From positions 1-32,236 of the forward strand of contig SCTU01000080.1 in NCBI GenBank assembly GCA_004297315.1: DNA of 32,236 nt, written 5' to 3'. A model generated the notes under the pieces. That model was not told where the DNA came from. It did not search any database and worked only from the letters and a program-made list of their open reading frames with translations. Of this stretch, positions 30,780 to 32,236 are shown piece by piece (positions within the stretch are counted from its first letter, which is position 1; each line of letters starts with the position of its first letter). Made by a program: the position numbers and the translations under genes. The stretch is from Dehalococcoidia bacterium. GTDB taxonomy: Bacteria > Chloroflexota > Dehalococcoidia > UBA2979.

Positions 30780-32236
30780 GGTTGCAGAACACCCTCACCG
30801 GCGCCGTCGAAGAACTCGTCCCCGTCGTCCCAGGCCGGATCGGCATCTACGTCTGCGGCGTGACGCCGTACGACTCCGCCCACGTCGGCCACGCGATGTC
30901 GCTGATGGTCTATGACGTGCTCGTGCGCTACCTGCGCTGGGCTGGGAACCCGGCAGGCGGCTACCAGGTCACCTTCGTCTCTAACTACACCGACGTGGAC
31001 GACAAGCTGATCGAGCGCGCGGCCCAGCAAGAGCGCGACCCCCTCGAACTCGCGAACGCGAACATCGAGCAATGGGAGCGGGAGCAGGTGGCCCTGGGAC
31101 TGCTGTTGCCGGACGTGCGGCCGCGCGTGACGCGCGAGATCGACAACATCATCGGGATGATCGAGGAGATCGTCGCCAACGGCCTCGGCTACGTGACGCC
31201 CACCGGCGACGTCTACTACCGCGTCCGCGCGAAGGCCGACTACGGCAAGCTTTCGCACCGCAACATCGACGACCTGCGTACCGGCACCCGCTTCGAGCCC
31301 GGTGAGGGCAAGGAGTTCGCGCTCGACTTCGCGCTGTGGAAGGCACAGAAGCCCGGCGAGCCGGCCTGGGACTCGCCCTGGGGCAAGGGCCGCCCGGGCT
31401 GGCACATCGAGTGTTCCGCGATGTCCCGCCGCTACCTCTACTCGAAGGAGGGCGGCGACCGCTTCGACATCCACGGCGGCGGCGTCGACCTTATCTTCCC
31501 GCACCACGAAAACGAGATCGCGCAGGCGGAGGCCGCGACGCACGTGCCGGGCCAGACGTTCGCGCGGGTGTGGATGCACAACGGCATGGTCCAGCGCGAC
31601 GGCGAGAAGATGTCGAAGTCCCTCGGCAACGTCGTCAACGTCGCCGAGGCGCTCGACCGCTGGTCGCCCGACGCGATCCGCATGTACGTGCTCTCCTCAA
31701 AGTACCGTCAGCCGAACAACCTCACGGACGAGGCGATGGCGGCCGCCGTCGCGGGCATCGAGCGGTTGACCGCGGCGCTCCGCCCGGGCACCGGCGACGC
31801 GGCCTCGTCCATCGACGTGGCGGCGACGCGTGCCCGCTTCGTCGAGGCGATGGAAGACGACCTGGGCACGCCCCAGGCACTCGCCGCGCTCTTCGACCTC
31901 GCGCGTGCCATCAACCGAAGCCGCGATGCGGGCGAGGACGTGGCCGCCGCGCAGGCCGCACTCCGCGAACTCGCACGCGTCCTCGGCCTCACGCTCGTCG
32001 AGCGTGCCGCCGACGAGGCCGCGGCGCGCCTCGACCCGGCGCCCTTTGCGAAGCTTGCCTCGCGGCTGAGCGTCGCGTGCAGCGGCAAGGACGTCGCGAG
32101 CACGGTCGACGCACTCGTGGCGCGCCGCGTCGCTGCACGCACGGAGAAGGACTGGGCGCTGGCGGACACGATCCGCAAGGAACTCGATGCCCTCGGCGTC
32201 ACGCTTGAGGACAGCGCTGCCGGCACGCGCTGGAGC
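30776..32236 (+). CDS. cysS: Cysteinyl-tRNA synthetase (reaches window edge; no stop in window)
   Basis: Own translation from GTG 30776 (GTGA overlap with the cysE stop): VRLQNTLTGAVEELVPVVPGRIGIYVCGVTPYDSAHVGHAMSLMVYDVLVRYLRW..., GWHIECSAM, IHGGGVDLIFPHHENEIAQAEA, GEKMSKSLGN; ends ...LEDSAAGTRWS. Absent from the ORF track because it is edge-truncated. Confidence 0.96.
   Translation, partial: MRLQNTLTGAVEELVPVVPGRIGIYVCGVTPYDSAHVGHAMSLMVYDVLVRYLRWAGNPAGGYQVTFVSNYTDVDDKLIERAAQQERDPLELANANIEQWEREQVALGLLLPDVRPRVTREIDNIIGMIEEIVANGLGYVTPTGDVYYRVRAKADYGKLSHRNIDDLRTGTRFEPGEGKEFALDFALWKAQKPGEPAWDSPWGKGRPGWHIECSAMSRRYLYSKEGGDRFDIHGGGVDLIFPHHENEIAQAEAATHVPGQTFARVWMHNGMVQRDGEKMSKSLGNVVNVAEALDRWSPDAIRMYVLSSKYRQPNNLTDEAMAAAVAGIERLTAALRPGTGDAASSIDVAATRARFVEAMEDDLGTPQALAALFDLARAINRSRDAGEDVAAAQAALRELARVLGLTLVERAADEAAARLDPAPFAKLASRLSVACSGKDVASTVDALVARRVAARTEKDWALADTIRKELDALGVTLEDSAAGTRWS

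Overview
High-GC bacterial chromosomal segment, probably Chloroflexota-like (weak inference from protein style; a search is needed). No mobile elements, CRISPR arrays or rRNA genes were seen. Left, + strand: an SAM/adenine-recycling cluster (apt, mtnP, GNAT, ahcY, metK) with a divergent SAM-methyltransferase cut by the left edge. This is followed by a three-gene GDP-mannose-type sugar-nucleotide cassette and a small membrane protein. Centre, - strand (about 28.8 kb down to 9.8 kb): an apparently continuous tRNA-Thr/Tyr/Thr - tuf - S10 - spc - alpha - truA - rplM - rpsI super-operon. It has 35 CDS, including rpmJ, which the ORF track missed, and ends at a strong convergent terminator hairpin. 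Right, + strand: an SPFH/band-7 membrane protein, cysE, and cysS running off the window edge. Most of the window is conserved housekeeping DNA and I see no clear candidate for a wholly new system. The items most worth a second look are: a 'TAnnnT-N6/7-start' leaderless-promoter signature at three transcription-unit starts; an SD-sequestering hairpin abutting ahcY; a structured ahcY-metK leader; the tRNA-tuf-S10 hybrid architecture; and low-complexity tails on RpoA, S5 and S17.
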